Shown in pieces: positions 18,551 to 27,125 of a DNA stretch of 64,000 bases. Under the pieces are notes generated by a model. The model had not been told where the DNA came from. It ran no database searches and was given only the letters and a program-made list of their open reading frames with translations. How positions within the stretch are numbered: the stretch's first letter is position 1; every line of letters begins with the position of its first letter. A program made the position numbers and the translations under genes. This DNA comes from Cyanobium sp. FGCU52. Its GTDB lineage: Bacteria; Cyanobacteriota; Cyanobacteriia; PCC-6307; Cyanobiaceae. Location of the stretch: NCBI GenBank assembly GCA_024958715.1, contig JANWUS010000053.1, positions 62,001-126,000 of the forward strand. Direction: 5' to 3'.

Positions 18551-19819
18551 ATGGACCGTCGCCTGCTGCTGCGCGGGGTGAACCTGCTCGAGGCTCCCGG
18601 ACAGCCGGAACGCCGGGCCGATGCGCTCCTGGAGGGTGAACGCCTGGTCGCCGTCGCGGCTGAAGGTTCGGCGGGGATGGCGGGGGCGCCGGAGATCGAT
18701 GCCCGCTGCTGCTGGCTTGCGCCCCCGCTGGTGGACCCCCACAGCGTGCTGGAGGATCCGGTCGGCGGGCGCGCCGAAACCCTCGACAGCCTGCGGGCGG
18801 CGGCCGCGGCGGGTGGCTACGCGACGGTCGTCCTCCTGCCCTGGGCCCCGTCCTGGCGTGATCGCCCGGAGCGGCTGGGCCTTCACTGGCCGGACCCGAT
18901 GGACCTCCGCTGCTGGGGTTCCTTCAGCAGCGAGGGCGCCGATGCCGATCTCGCCCCCCATGCCGATCAGCTGGAGGCGGGGGCCGTGGGGGTGGCCACC
19001 GGCGACCATCTGCCGCCGCTGGATCTGCTGGAGCGCGGCCTGCGCCTGGCGGAAACGGGCGATCGCCCCCTGCTGGTGGCGGTCCGGGATGCGGCCCTGG
19101 CTCAGCAGGGGTTCGTGCGGGAGCGCGTGGAGGCGCTGCGGGCCGGCTGGCCCCTCGATCCGGTCGTCAGTGAGACCCTGCCGCTGGAGTCGCTGCTGGC
19201 GCTGGCCACCGCCCTGCCCCTCCCCGGGCTGCGGCTGATGAATCTGTCCACCGCCGAGGCCGTGGAACGTCTGAGCCGCTGTCCCTCGCCACCACCGGCG
19301 AGCGTGTCCTGGTGGCATCTGGTGGCCGACAGCGGCCGGCTCGATCCCGCCGAGGAAGGCTGGCGCCAGGTTCCCTCCCTCGGCGGTCCCCAGGACCGGG
19401 AGGCCTTGATCGCCGCCCTCGCCGATGGCCGGCTCACAGCCGTGGCGGTGCAGCACCAGGCCCTCGACGCCGAGGAGAGGCTCCTGCCGCTCGATCAGCG
19501 CCGCGCCGGCCTGGCCGGCCATGGTCTGGTGCTGCCGCTGCTCTGGCGCGAGCTGGTGCAGGGGCGGGGCTGGACGGCCGGGCAGCTCTGGCAGGTGCTG
19601 TGCTGGGGACCGCAGCGGTTTCTCGGGCTGCCGCAGCGGCCCCTGGAGATCGGTGGACGGCGCTGGGTGCTGTTCGATCCGGCGGCCGAGGCCTCAGGTC
19701 CCTCCGGTTCCCAGGCGGCCAATCGACCGGCCCAGCCCCCCGACCTCAGGGGAGCGGTGGTGGCCAGCGGCTTCAGCGAGCCGGCGACGTGGAGGCTCCC
19801 AGGGGCCCCATCGCATTGA
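18551..19819 (+). CDS. Dihydroorotase-like amidohydrolase, probably inactive, 422 aa
   Basis: Overall layout of dihydroorotase/PyrC: small beta domain, then LAPPLVDPH opening the barrel, and a late NLSTAEAVE segment. Metal ligands are damaged. The DxHxH motif reads D62-P-H64-S-V66, so the second His is Val. The His normally preceding STA is Asn (MNLSTAEAV). No carbamylated-Lys segment is evident. It may be a non-catalytic PyrC paralogue, as found for some ATCase partners. It follows the double phosphatase by 11 bases; its end overlaps lepB convergently by 47 bases. Confidence 0.75.
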   Translation: MDRRLLLRGVNLLEAPGQPERRADALLEGERLVAVAAEGSAGMAGAPEIDARCCWLAPPLVDPHSVLEDPVGGRAETLDSLRAAAAAGGYATVVLLPWAPSWRDRPERLGLHWPDPMDLRCWGSFSSEGADADLAPHADQLEAGAVGVATGDHLPPLDLLERGLRLAETGDRPLLVAVRDAALAQQGFVRERVEALRAGWPLDPVVSETLPLESLLALATALPLPGLRLMNLSTAEAVERLSRCPSPPPASVSWWHLVADSGRLDPAEEGWRQVPSLGGPQDREALIAALADGRLTAVAVQHQALDAEERLLPLDQRRAGLAGHGLVLPLLWRELVQGRGWTAGQLWQVLCWGPQRFLGLPQRPLEIGGRRWVLFDPAAEASGPSGSQAANRPAQPPDLRGAVVASGFSEPATWRLPGAPSH

Positions 19820-20507
19820 AGGGGAAGAAGCGCCAGAACGCCCTGCCGATGATCTCCTGCCTGGGCAGGAACGGCCCGCCGGGCCAGAACCGCCCATCCC
19901 AGCTGTTGGCCCGGTTGTCGCCGAGCACCACCACGTTGCCGGGGGGCACCACCACGTCGAGGGGGCGGCAGGGGCCCATGCCCTGGGGGTTCACCGGGCA
20001 GAGGTTCTGCACGTAGGGCTCGGGGAGGGGGCGGCCGTCGATGCGCACCCGGCCGCGGGGATCGACCTGGAGCCGCTCCCCGGGCAGCCCCACCACGCGC
20101 TTGATGTAGGCGTCGCAGGCCGGGTGCTGCACCCCGGGAAGGGAACCGATCAGCGGCAGGTTCACCGGCAGGCAGCGCAGCGGCCCGGGCTTGTTGCCGC
20201 TGGAGAGGATCGGATCGAAGTGATGGGGAGCGTGGAACACCACGATCTCGCCGCGCTGGGGCAGGCGGTTGCGGTAGCTGAGCTTCTCGACCAGCAGGCG
20301 ATCCTGGAGCTGGAGGCCGGGAAGCATCGAGCCGGAGGGGATGTAACGGGCCTCGAGCAGGAACTGGCGGATGCCCAGGGCGATGGCCAGGGTGATCAGC
20401 ACGCTGCGCCAGAACGCCCAGGGGCTCTCCTCGGCCTGGTCGTGGGGCGTGGGGTCGGGGCTGGGCGGCGCGATGCCTTTTTCGGCCTGGGGTTCCGTTG
20501 GGCTCAA
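19773..20507 (-). CDS. lepB: Signal peptidase I, 244 aa
   Basis: Membrane serine protease that removes signal peptides. One N-terminal transmembrane helix (about 33-52), catalytic Ser in YIPSGSMLPGL, catalytic Lys in AYIKRVVGLPGERL, and the GDNRANSWDGRFWP box are present. The first 30 residues are a Pro/Glu-rich cytoplasmic tail. No ATG is available upstream of SGSM. TTG 20507 was chosen because a good TAATCT -10 lies 34 bases before it; the GTG at 20551 would overlap that box. Confidence 0.93.
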   Translation of the reverse strand: MSPTEPQAEKGIAPPSPDPTPHDQAEESPWAFWRSVLITLAIALGIRQFLLEARYIPSGSMLPGLQLQDRLLVEKLSYRNRLPQRGEIVVFHAPHHFDPILSSGNKPGPLRCLPVNLPLIGSLPGVQHPACDAYIKRVVGLPGERLQVDPRGRVRIDGRPLPEPYVQNLCPVNPQGMGPCRPLDVVVPPGNVVVLGDNRANSWDGRFWPGGPFLPRQEIIGRAFWRFFPFNAMGPLGASTSPAR

Positions 20508-20541
20508 GGCGATCGTGCGACAGGGACCGGGGACGGGAGGC

Positions 20542-20551
20542 AGATTAGGCA
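20542..20551. promoter_or_regulatory. Overlapping divergent -10-like boxes of lepB and the 506-aa membrane protein
   Basis: On the minus strand TAATCT (20547-20542) lies 34 bases before lepB. On the plus strand TAGGCA (20546-20551) lies 23 bases before the ATG at 20575. The two hexamers share two bases. Confidence 0.35.
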
Positions 20552-20574
20552 CTCCCCCGCCTCCCGCGTTCCTG

Positions 20575-22095
20575 ATGGCGCGTCCCCGCTGGCATCGCCC
20601 CTCGGTTCTGCCCGGGAGCCCGGTGGGCCGATGGTGGGACCGCTTCGTGGCGATCTGGGCGGCGGCGAATCTGGCCTGGGTGGCCTTCGACCTCACCTAT
20701 GTCCCCCTGCGCACCTTCTGGCTGCAGCGCAATCTCTATCCGATCCCCTCGGTCCCCCTGGCGGTGCCGCTGCGCTTCCTGCCGGATGTGACCCCCTGGA
20801 TGGATCCGGTCAAGGGCATCGAGCCCCACCGCGAGACCGCCGCCTGGATCCGCCGCTTCGACGAGCTTGACGGGGCCATGGCCAGCCACCGACCGGGGGC
20901 CCCGCTGAATCCCGAGCAGAAGCGGCTGCTGGCGCTCCAGGGGGATCTCACCGTGCAGATGATCGACACCAACCCGTTCGCCGCCTCGAATGCGTCGGGA
21001 ACGCTGGAGAAGATCAAGTCGCGTCTGCGCCGCGAGGCCGACCGCGACTCCGCCCGGCAGTCGGCCCAATGGCTGCTGAGCCCCGCCGGCCTGGCGGTCC
21101 ACCCCTGGCCGGAGCAGGAGCGTTTCTGGCGCCAGCGGGTGCTGCCGCTGGTGGAAACCAACTACTGGCGCTCGATCGACGAGAACGGCCGTCCCACCGA
21201 CCACTTCTGGCGCTACGACCTGCTGCTGTTCCAGAGCGTCTTCGCCCTCGACATCCTGGTGCGGGTGATCCGGCTGCGGCGGCGGCTGCCGGGCCTGAGC
21301 TGGGGCGAGGCCCTGCTGCGGCGCTGGATCGACCTGCCCCTGCTGCTTCCCTTCTGGCGCTGGCTGCGGCTGGTGCCGGTGCTGGAGCGGCTTCAGACCA
21401 GCGGTCTGATCAACATCGAACCGCTGCGTGCGGTGGTGAGCCGGGCCGTGGTGGCCCTGCTGGCGGTGGAACTGTTCGAGGTGCTGGCCCTGCAGCTGAT
21501 CGACGGCTTCCAGGGGCTGATCCGCTCCCGTCGCTGGCCGGGCCGGATCCGCGCCCTGCGCAGCCACCAGAGCGTGATCAGCCACGACGAGCGCGAACTG
21601 GTGGAGCTGGTGCGGATCTGGGCGCCGCTGCTGCTGGTGCAGGTGGCCCCGCGGCTGGCCCCGGAGCTGCAGGGGGTGCTGGGCCATGCCCTGCAGCAGA
21701 GCCTCCAGAGCGCGATGGTGCCGCCGCCTCTGCGGGGGCTCCAACCCCTGCTGGAGGTCGAGCGAGGGGTGTCCCGGCAGCTGGCCAGCGGCATGGTGGA
21801 GAGCCTGCTCGACCTCACCCGCACCACCGGCGAGCGCCTGGGCCGGCGCGACGATCAGCAGCTGGAGCTGCTGCAGCGCTGCATCGACCGCTTCTGGGAG
21901 GAACTGGCCGCGGCCCTCGAGAGCGGTCCGGCCCTCGAACGCTCGCAGCAGCTGCTCTGCGCCCTGCTGGAGGAGTTCAAGGCCAACTACCTCAGCCAGA
22001 TCAGCCGGGCCGGCATCGAGGGCCTGATCGACGAACTGGATCAGCTGATGGTGAAGGGGGTCAGGCCAGGGTCTTCGCCCACTCCTGATCCTTGA
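20575..22095 (+). CDS. Multi-pass membrane protein with voltage-sensor-like segment, 506 aa
   Basis: No confident family. Transmembrane segments are predicted at about 22-45, 214-234, 245-262 and 286-310. The middle region has the spacing of an S2-S3-S4 voltage sensor: Asp226 and Arg230 in FALDILVR, W251-x-D253 followed by a Pro, then R262, R265 and R272 in WRWLRLVPVLER. The C-terminal 190 residues are a soluble, helix-rich region full of Leu, Gln and Glu. Homology to ion channels is a guess from pattern. The 3' end overlaps the ArsC-like gene convergently by 35 bases. Confidence 0.75.
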   Translation: MARPRWHRPSVLPGSPVGRWWDRFVAIWAAANLAWVAFDLTYVPLRTFWLQRNLYPIPSVPLAVPLRFLPDVTPWMDPVKGIEPHRETAAWIRRFDELDGAMASHRPGAPLNPEQKRLLALQGDLTVQMIDTNPFAASNASGTLEKIKSRLRREADRDSARQSAQWLLSPAGLAVHPWPEQERFWRQRVLPLVETNYWRSIDENGRPTDHFWRYDLLLFQSVFALDILVRVIRLRRRLPGLSWGEALLRRWIDLPLLLPFWRWLRLVPVLERLQTSGLINIEPLRAVVSRAVVALLAVELFEVLALQLIDGFQGLIRSRRWPGRIRALRSHQSVISHDERELVELVRIWAPLLLVQVAPRLAPELQGVLGHALQQSLQSAMVPPPLRGLQPLLEVERGVSRQLASGMVESLLDLTRTTGERLGRRDDQQLELLQRCIDRFWEELAAALESGPALERSQQLLCALLEEFKANYLSQISRAGIEGLIDELDQLMVKGVRPGSSPTPDP

Positions 22096-22414
22096 ACCCC
22101 GTGAGGATGGTGCCGTCGCTGGTCACCAGGAAGGGGCGTTTGATCAGCCGACCGTCGGCAGCCAGCGCCGCCAGGGCCTGGTCGTCGTCCATGGCCTTCA
22201 CCCGTTCGGCGCCGAGGGCCCGGTAGCTCTGACCACTGGTGTTGAACAGGCGCCCGCGGCCCAACTGAAGCAGGGCCTGACGGAGTTCGTCAGGCCCCGG
22301 CGGGGTGGTGGTGATGTCGACGATCTCCACCGGGATGGAGCGCTCCCTGAGCCAGGCGAGGGCCCTGCGGCAGGTGCCGCAGGGGCCGTAGCCGTAGAAG
22401 CGGTGGCCGCTCAC
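22061..22414 (-). CDS. ArsC/Spx-family thioredoxin-fold protein, 117 aa
   Basis: FYGYGPCGTCRRALAWL gives a CxxC at the start of helix 1. EIVDITTTPPG and the cis-Pro segment LIKRPFLVT are typical of the ArsC/Spx/YffB fold. It has the CxxC found in Spx-like members rather than the CX5R of classic ArsC. Length is typical. It could be a redox-sensing RNA polymerase partner or a thiol reductase. It follows the ferredoxin gene by 10 bases on the same strand. Confidence 0.88.
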   Translation of the reverse strand: MSGHRFYGYGPCGTCRRALAWLRERSIPVEIVDITTTPPGPDELRQALLQLGRGRLFNTSGQSYRALGAERVKAMDDDQALAALAADGRLIKRPFLVTSDGTILTGFKDQEWAKTLA

Positions 22415-22424
22415 GCGCTGGGGG

Positions 22425-22787
22425 TCACTTGCGGCCCACCAGGGCCTTGAGCGCTCCCACGAGGCTGTTGGAGCCCTTGCCCACGCCGGCCGGGGGGTTG
22501 GTGCGCACGGTCACGTCGCCGTTGACGGTGGTGCGGCAGCTGAGCCGGTAGTTGGCCGGACGGTCGGCGAGATAAACCTCCTCGACGTCGCTGCGGGGGG
22601 AGAGGTTGCGCTCGCCCTCCAGCACCTCCATCACGCAGGTGCCGCATTGGCCGAGACCACCGCAGTTGTTGAGATTGTTCAGCCCGGTGTAGGGGTTGAT
22701 GCCGGCATCCAGGGCCGCTCTGCGCAGGTTGGCACCCTCGATGCACCCGACCTGCTGGCCTTCGCGTTCGAACCGGATGGTGGGCAC
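22425..22787 (-). CDS. [2Fe-2S] ferredoxin, 120 aa
   Basis: A plant-type ferredoxin fold with cluster ligands in NNCGGLGQCGTC and a fourth Cys in YRLSC. The spacing is CX5CX2C. It lacks the typical PetF CRAGAC motif and has a longer C-terminal tail (GKGSNSLVGALKALVG), so it is one of the non-PetF ferredoxins. GTG 22787 gives MPTIRFEREG; upstream ATG (22892) adds atypical sequence. Possible partner of the adjacent ArsC/Spx-like protein. Confidence 0.88.
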   Translation of the reverse strand: MPTIRFEREGQQVGCIEGANLRRAALDAGINPYTGLNNLNNCGGLGQCGTCVMEVLEGERNLSPRSDVEEVYLADRPANYRLSCRTTVNGDVTVRTNPPAGVGKGSNSLVGALKALVGRK

Positions 22788-22925
22788 GGGGACTCTGGGG
22801 GAGGGCGCCGCCCAACTTAAGGCACGTCCCGCGCCTTTCGGCAGCGCTTCCTCCGGCTGCAACGGAGTGTTGGCCGGCGAGGTCCGTAGCATGCGCTCAA
22901 GATGCGGTGTCGCGAGTCCACCTTG

Positions 22926-23624
22926 GTGAGCCCTGCCGTTCCTCCCCCCGTTCCCCCCTCAGATCCGGGCTACGACCGCCTGGCCCCGCGCCTGATCCCC
23001 GGCTACGCCAGCCTGGCCCGCCTGGCGGTCGCCCTGCTCGCCTCCTCCCCCCTGGCCTCGACCCCGGCGGCGTCCGTGCTGGTGGCTGGCTGCGGCACCG
23101 GATCCGAGCTGCTGGAGGCCCGGGCCCAGCGACCGGACTGGCACCTCACCGCGATCGATCCCTCCGCCAGCCTGCTGGAGGTGGCCCGGGGCCGCCTCGA
23201 GGCCGCGGCTCCCGCGATCGACTGGCGCTGCACCCGGGTCGAGGATCTGGGGGTGGAGGCCGCCTTCGACGGGGCGCTGTCGGTGCTGGTGCTCCAGTCC
23301 CTCCCCGATGACGGCAGCAAGCTGGCTTTCCTCTCCGCCCTGGCCCGCAGCCTGCGCCCCGGTGGCCAGCTGGTCCTGGTCGACCTGATGCGGCCAGAGC
23401 GTTCCGCGCTCCAGGCCCAGGTGGAGCGCGCCTGGGCGCAGTTCCAGCGCGCCAGTGGCGAGGAGAGCGGCGATCCCGGCGCGTTGGCCTCCCGGGTGGA
23501 GGCCCCCCATCCGATCGGGGAGGCGCGCCTGGCGGCCCTGGCCGAGGCGTCCGGCTTCGGCGACCCGGCGCCGGTGTTCAAGGCCCTGGATTTCGAGGGC
23601 TTCCTGTTGCAGCGACGCAGCTGA
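22926..23624 (+). CDS. SAM-dependent class I methyltransferase, 232 aa
   Basis: Motif I VLVAGCGTGSELLEA near residue 53, the acidic end of strand 2 (LTAIDPSASLLEVARG), and LRPGGQLVLVDLM for motif III. A C-terminal cap (about 170-232) probably gives substrate specificity, which is unknown. The GTG at 22926 was preferred over ATG 22902 because a TAGCAT box at 22887-22892 leaves room for a leader only with the later start. It is divergent from the ferredoxin gene. Confidence 0.82.
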   Translation: MSPAVPPPVPPSDPGYDRLAPRLIPGYASLARLAVALLASSPLASTPAASVLVAGCGTGSELLEARAQRPDWHLTAIDPSASLLEVARGRLEAAAPAIDWRCTRVEDLGVEAAFDGALSVLVLQSLPDDGSKLAFLSALARSLRPGGQLVLVDLMRPERSALQAQVERAWAQFQRASGEESGDPGALASRVEAPHPIGEARLAALAEASGFGDPAPVFKALDFEGFLLQRRS

Positions 23625-23648
23625 ACCTGCACCGTCAGGCGCCGGATC

Positions 23649-24185
23649 TCAGCCGCGATCAGCACGGGAGCGGGCCTGTTTCTCCCGGGCGATGCACTGC
23701 TCCAGAAGGGCGGGCACCTCGCCCGCATCCAACCAGCCGCTGATCGTGGTGGGCCGTCCTTCCATGTTCTTGTAGGTGCGGAAGAACTCGGCCACGTCCT
23801 CCAGCTGGTTGGGGGCGATCTGACGGATGCTCGTGACGCCGTTCATGCGGGGATCGGCGGTGGGGACGCAGAGCAGCTTGCCGTCGTAGGCTCCGCTGTC
23901 GACCATGTCGAGGATGCCGATCGGCCTGGCCGTGAGCAGGCAGCCGGCGAAGGTCGGCTCGTCCATGATCACCATCGCATCGAGGGGAGCACCGTCCTCG
24001 GCCAGGGTGTTGGGGACGAAGCCGTAGTCGAAGGGGTAACGCACCGAGGAATGCAGCACCCGGTCGAGCACCATCACCCCCGCGTCTTCGTTGTACTCGT
24101 ATTTGTTGGTGCTCCCTGCCGGGATCTCCACCAGGACGTGCACCAGACCGGGGGCGGGAGTGGCGGCCAGGCTGCGCAGATGCAT
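23649..24185 (-). CDS. ppa: Family I inorganic pyrophosphatase (copy 1, one active-site Asp changed), 178 aa
   Basis: Hydrolyses pyrophosphate to phosphate. Conserved pieces: LVEIPAGSTNKYEY, VRYPFDYGFVPNTL, and DSGAYDGKLLCVP with the Asp-Asp-Lys set. The metal-binding DGDPxD motif reads DGAPLD, so the Asp equivalent to E. coli Asp67 is Ala. A second family I enzyme with the motif intact is at 48653-49240. Length is normal. No partner gene is evident; a small membrane protein follows upstream on the same strand. Confidence 0.92.
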   Translation of the reverse strand: MHLRSLAATPAPGLVHVLVEIPAGSTNKYEYNEDAGVMVLDRVLHSSVRYPFDYGFVPNTLAEDGAPLDAMVIMDEPTFAGCLLTARPIGILDMVDSGAYDGKLLCVPTADPRMNGVTSIRQIAPNQLEDVAEFFRTYKNMEGRPTTISGWLDAGEVPALLEQCIAREKQARSRADRG

Positions 24186-24197
24186 CAGGCTTGCTGA

Positions 24198-24479
24198 TCA
24201 GCGCTGCAGTGAGGTGGGGAAGGCCACCGGGGAGGGCTCCTGTCGGTCCCCCAGCACGCTGGCCAGCGGAACGGCCAGGCTCAGAAGGGCAATGGCCATG
24301 CCAGCCAGGACCCCCAGGGGCGAAGCCACCAGATCGGGGTCTCCAGAGGAGCCGGATTCAGGGCCGTTGGAGGAGAGGAGGATCCTGCGTCCGGGAGGCT
24401 CCTCTGCGCTTTCCACCTCGTCGGAACCCGTGGCTGGGCCGTTCGGCTCGGAGAGGATGGAAGGGGAACGAAGGGTCAT
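24198..24479 (-). CDS. Single-pass membrane protein, 93 aa
   Basis: Unrecognised. The N-terminal half is polar (Ser, Glu, Pro), with RRILLSS in the middle. One transmembrane helix lies at about 54-75 (LGVLAGMAIALLSLAVPLAS). A short tail follows. It is 12 bases upstream of the pyrophosphatase gene in the same direction, so they may share a transcript. Confidence 0.55.
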   Translation of the reverse strand: MTLRSPSILSEPNGPATGSDEVESAEEPPGRRILLSSNGPESGSSGDPDLVASPLGVLAGMAIALLSLAVPLASVLGDRQEPSPVAFPTSLQR

Positions 24480-24621
24480 GGGGGCCGGAGCCCCGGGGCG
24501 GCCGTCAGAACGGCGGACCCGGGAGACATCCGTAGATGATCTTGGGATAGCTCATTGTGCCAGCTCAGTGATCCCGTGGCGGGTTCGGTTCACCGATCTC
24601 AGCGCTGGAGGCAGATTCGCC

Positions 24622-25119
24622 TCAGGCTGCCGGCCGCGCCTGGGCGTGCTGACGGTGGGCGGCCAGGTCGGTGGGGCCGCCGTCGAGGGCGTCCAGGCGC
24701 TGGCGGATCGAGCGGAGTTCCTCCAGGATCGACATCAGAATCTGCTGGGTGGCGGTGGAGGGGGAGTTGAGCACCTCGACGGTCACCTCCTTGATCCGCA
24801 GCACGTCACGGGCGAAGCGGGCCACTTCGTTGGGGTGGAAGAGCAGCGGTTCCTTCTGATCGCTGCGGTATTCAGGGTTGAGCTTGCGGGCGTTGAAAGG
24901 GGGGTTGAGATTGCGGGGATCAGTGTTGGTGTAGCGGTACACCGAAGCGCGGGAACGATTGAGGGCTTTCTGTACATCCTCGATGCCGATCAGGGCCTCG
25001 GCCCCGCCATCGGCACCCTCCTCGCCGATCGGGCTCTGGTTGCGACTGCCGAACCCATCCAGGATCTCGTGAGCGACGCCGGTCGTGGCTGGAGCGATCG
25101 AACCAGAGGGCGCAAGCAT
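24622..25119 (-). CDS. Helix-turn-helix protein of unknown role, 165 aa
   Basis: GIEDVQKALNRSRASVYRYTN (about residues 45-65) looks like a MerR/resolvase-type HTH in which RSRASVYRY would be the recognition helix. The segment LLFHPNEVARFARDVL follows, then a helix that could be coiled-coil (ILEELRSIRQRL). No effector or catalytic domain is seen. ATG 25119 lies downstream of an extended -10-like box. It is divergent from proS, so it could regulate that region. Confidence 0.7.
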   Translation of the reverse strand: MLAPSGSIAPATTGVAHEILDGFGSRNQSPIGEEGADGGAEALIGIEDVQKALNRSRASVYRYTNTDPRNLNPPFNARKLNPEYRSDQKEPLLFHPNEVARFARDVLRIKEVTVEVLNSPSTATQQILMSILEELRSIRQRLDALDGGPTDLAAHRQHAQARPAA

Positions 25120-25154
25120 GAGACGGTATTGGGACGGGCTGGAACGGAGCAGGG

Positions 25155-25163
25155 ACGCTAGCA
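25155..25163 (-). promoter_or_regulatory. Candidate extended -10 of the HTH gene
   Basis: TGCTAGCGT on the minus strand (TG-n-TAGCGT), 35 bases before the ATG at 25119. The divergent proS gene has the matching TGATAGCGT. Confidence 0.45.
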
Positions 25164-25242
25164 GAAGTTTCCCGCCCGCACAGATCGGTGCGGACACTCA
25201 TTGCGGTCGCCGCCGCCACGGCGGGGCATCCTCCTGGGCGAG

Positions 25243-25251
25243 TGATAGCGT
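25243..25251 (+). promoter_or_regulatory. Candidate extended -10 of proS
   Basis: TGATAGCGT (TG-n-TAGCGT), 27 bases before the proS ATG. It supports the ATG at 25279 as the start. Confidence 0.45.
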
Positions 25252-25278
25252 CCGCAGCCCCTGCCGTCCGCCTGTCCC

Positions 25279-27090
25279 ATGCGCGTGTCCCGCCTGCTGC
25301 TGGTGACGCTCCGGGACGATCCCGCCGAGGCGGAGATTCCTTCCCACCGGCTGCTGCTGCGTGCGGGGTACATCCGCCGGGTGTCATCCGGGATCTACGC
25401 CTATCTGCCGCTGCTCTGGCGCGTGCTTCAGAAGATCGCCGCGATCGTGCGCGAGGAGATGAACGCGGTCGGCGCCCTCGAGACCCTGCTTCCCCAGCTG
25501 CAACCGGCCGAGCTCTGGCGCCGCAGCGGTCGCTGGGCCGGCTACACCGCCGGCGAGGGCATCATGTTTCACCTCGAGGATCGCCAGGGGCGTTCGATGG
25601 GACTCGGTCCCACCCATGAGGAGGTGATCACCGACCTGGCGGCCGATCTCATCCGCTCCTACCGCCAGTTGCCGGCCTGTCTTTACCAGATCCAGACCAA
25701 ATTCCGTGATGAGATCCGCCCTCGCTTCGGACTGATGCGCGGCCGGGAATTCATCATGAAGGATGCCTATTCCTTCCACGCTGACGAAGCCTGTCTCCGG
25801 CGCACCTACGAGGCGATGGATGGGGCCTATCGGCGCATCTTCGAGCGCTGCGGCCTGCGGGCGGTGGCCGTGGAAGCCGACAGCGGCGCCATCGGCGGCT
25901 CCGCCAGCCAGGAGTTCATGGTCACCGCCGACGCGGGCGAGGATCTGGTCCTCTCCAGTCCCGATGGCCGCTACGGCGCCAACCAGGAACGGGCGGTCTC
26001 CCTGCCGGCCGATTCTCTCCCCCTGGAGATCGGGGAATGCCGGGAGCTTGCCACCCCTGCCACCGCTTCGATCGAGGATCTCTGCGCCGGCCACGGCTTC
26101 GACCCCACCCAGACCGTGAAGGTGCTGCTGCTGCTGGCCCGCTTCGCCGATGGCAGCCTCCAGCCGCTGTTGGTGTCCCTGCGGGGCGATCAGCAGCTCA
26201 ACGAGGTGAAGCTCGCCAATGCCGTGGCCTCACGCCATCCCCAGGCCGGTGGACTTCTCGACATCACGCCGCTGACCCCCGAGCAGGTGGAGGCCGAAGG
26301 GCTGGCGCCCCTTCCGCTCGGTTTCGTCGGTCCCCATCTGGATGATGCGGTGCTCAAGGGGTCCAGGCGCTGGCAGCCCCGGTTCCTGCGCCTGGCCGAC
26401 ACCACGGCGGTGGACCTGGCGCGCTTCGTCTGCGGGGCCAACGTGGTGGATCGCCATCTGGTGGGAGCGGCCTGGGGTGAGCTCACCCCCGCGCCGGAGG
26501 CGGTGGATCTGCGGGCGGCCCAGCCCGGGGACCGCTGCCTGCACGATCCTTCCCAGCGGCTGGAGGCTGCCCGCGGCATCGAGGTGGGGCACATCTTCCA
26601 GCTCGGCCGCAAATACTCCGAAGCCCTCGAGGCCCGCTTCACCACCGAGACCGGTGTGGACGAGGCCCTGTGGATGGGCTGCTATGGCATCGGCGTGTCC
26701 CGCCTGGCCCAGGCGGCGGTGGAGCAGCACCACGATGCGGCCGGCATCCGCTGGCCGGTGGCGATCGCCCCCTTCGAACTGCTGATCGTGATCGCCTCCG
26801 CCCAGGATCCGCTCCAGGTGTCCCTGGCCGAACAGCTCTACGAACGGCTCGGTGCAGCCGGTGTGGAGGTGCTGCTCGACGACCGCGATGAGCGGGCCGG
26901 TGTGAAGTTCAAGGACGCCGATCTCATCGGCATCCCCTGGCGCCTGGTGGTGGGCCGGGGCGCCGCTGAGGGCCGGGTGGAAGTGGTGGAGCGGGCGGTG
27001 GGCGAGCGCCGCGACCTGGAGGTCGACGCCGCCGTGGCCGAACTCACGGCGGCGATCGCCCGGCAGCGCTCCGGCCGGCCTGGGGTCTGA
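25279..27090 (+). CDS. proS: Prolyl-tRNA synthetase, bacterial type, 603 aa
   Basis: Class II synthetase. Motif 1 lies in GIYAYLPLLWRVLQK; motif 2 is FRDEIRPRFGLMRGREFIMKDAYSFH; motif 3 is GIGVSRLAQAAVEQHHD. The YbaK-like editing insertion lies between about 230 and 400, which marks the bacterial type. The anticodon-binding domain is at the C-terminus (LLIVIASAQD to VVGRGAAEG). Length is typical. Confidence 0.97.
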   Translation: MRVSRLLLVTLRDDPAEAEIPSHRLLLRAGYIRRVSSGIYAYLPLLWRVLQKIAAIVREEMNAVGALETLLPQLQPAELWRRSGRWAGYTAGEGIMFHLEDRQGRSMGLGPTHEEVITDLAADLIRSYRQLPACLYQIQTKFRDEIRPRFGLMRGREFIMKDAYSFHADEACLRRTYEAMDGAYRRIFERCGLRAVAVEADSGAIGGSASQEFMVTADAGEDLVLSSPDGRYGANQERAVSLPADSLPLEIGECRELATPATASIEDLCAGHGFDPTQTVKVLLLLARFADGSLQPLLVSLRGDQQLNEVKLANAVASRHPQAGGLLDITPLTPEQVEAEGLAPLPLGFVGPHLDDAVLKGSRRWQPRFLRLADTTAVDLARFVCGANVVDRHLVGAAWGELTPAPEAVDLRAAQPGDRCLHDPSQRLEAARGIEVGHIFQLGRKYSEALEARFTTETGVDEALWMGCYGIGVSRLAQAAVEQHHDAAGIRWPVAIAPFELLIVIASAQDPLQVSLAEQLYERLGAAGVEVLLDDRDERAGVKFKDADLIGIPWRLVVGRGAAEGRVEVVERAVGERRDLEVDAAVAELTAAIARQRSGRPGV

Positions 27091-27098
27091 GCAGTTCC

Positions 27099-27104
27099 TA
27101 GGAT
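27099..27104 (+). promoter_or_regulatory. Candidate -10 of psb27
   Basis: TAGGAT in the proS-psb27 gap, 21 bases before the psb27 ATG; similar spacing to the boxes before priA, tal and the second ppa. Confidence 0.35.
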
Positions 27105-27125
27105 CCCGGAAATCGCCTTCCTGCC

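Noticed and set aside
24480-24621. A gene in the 142-base gap before the HTH gene
   Set aside because: No frame with a plausible start and protein-like composition on either strand.
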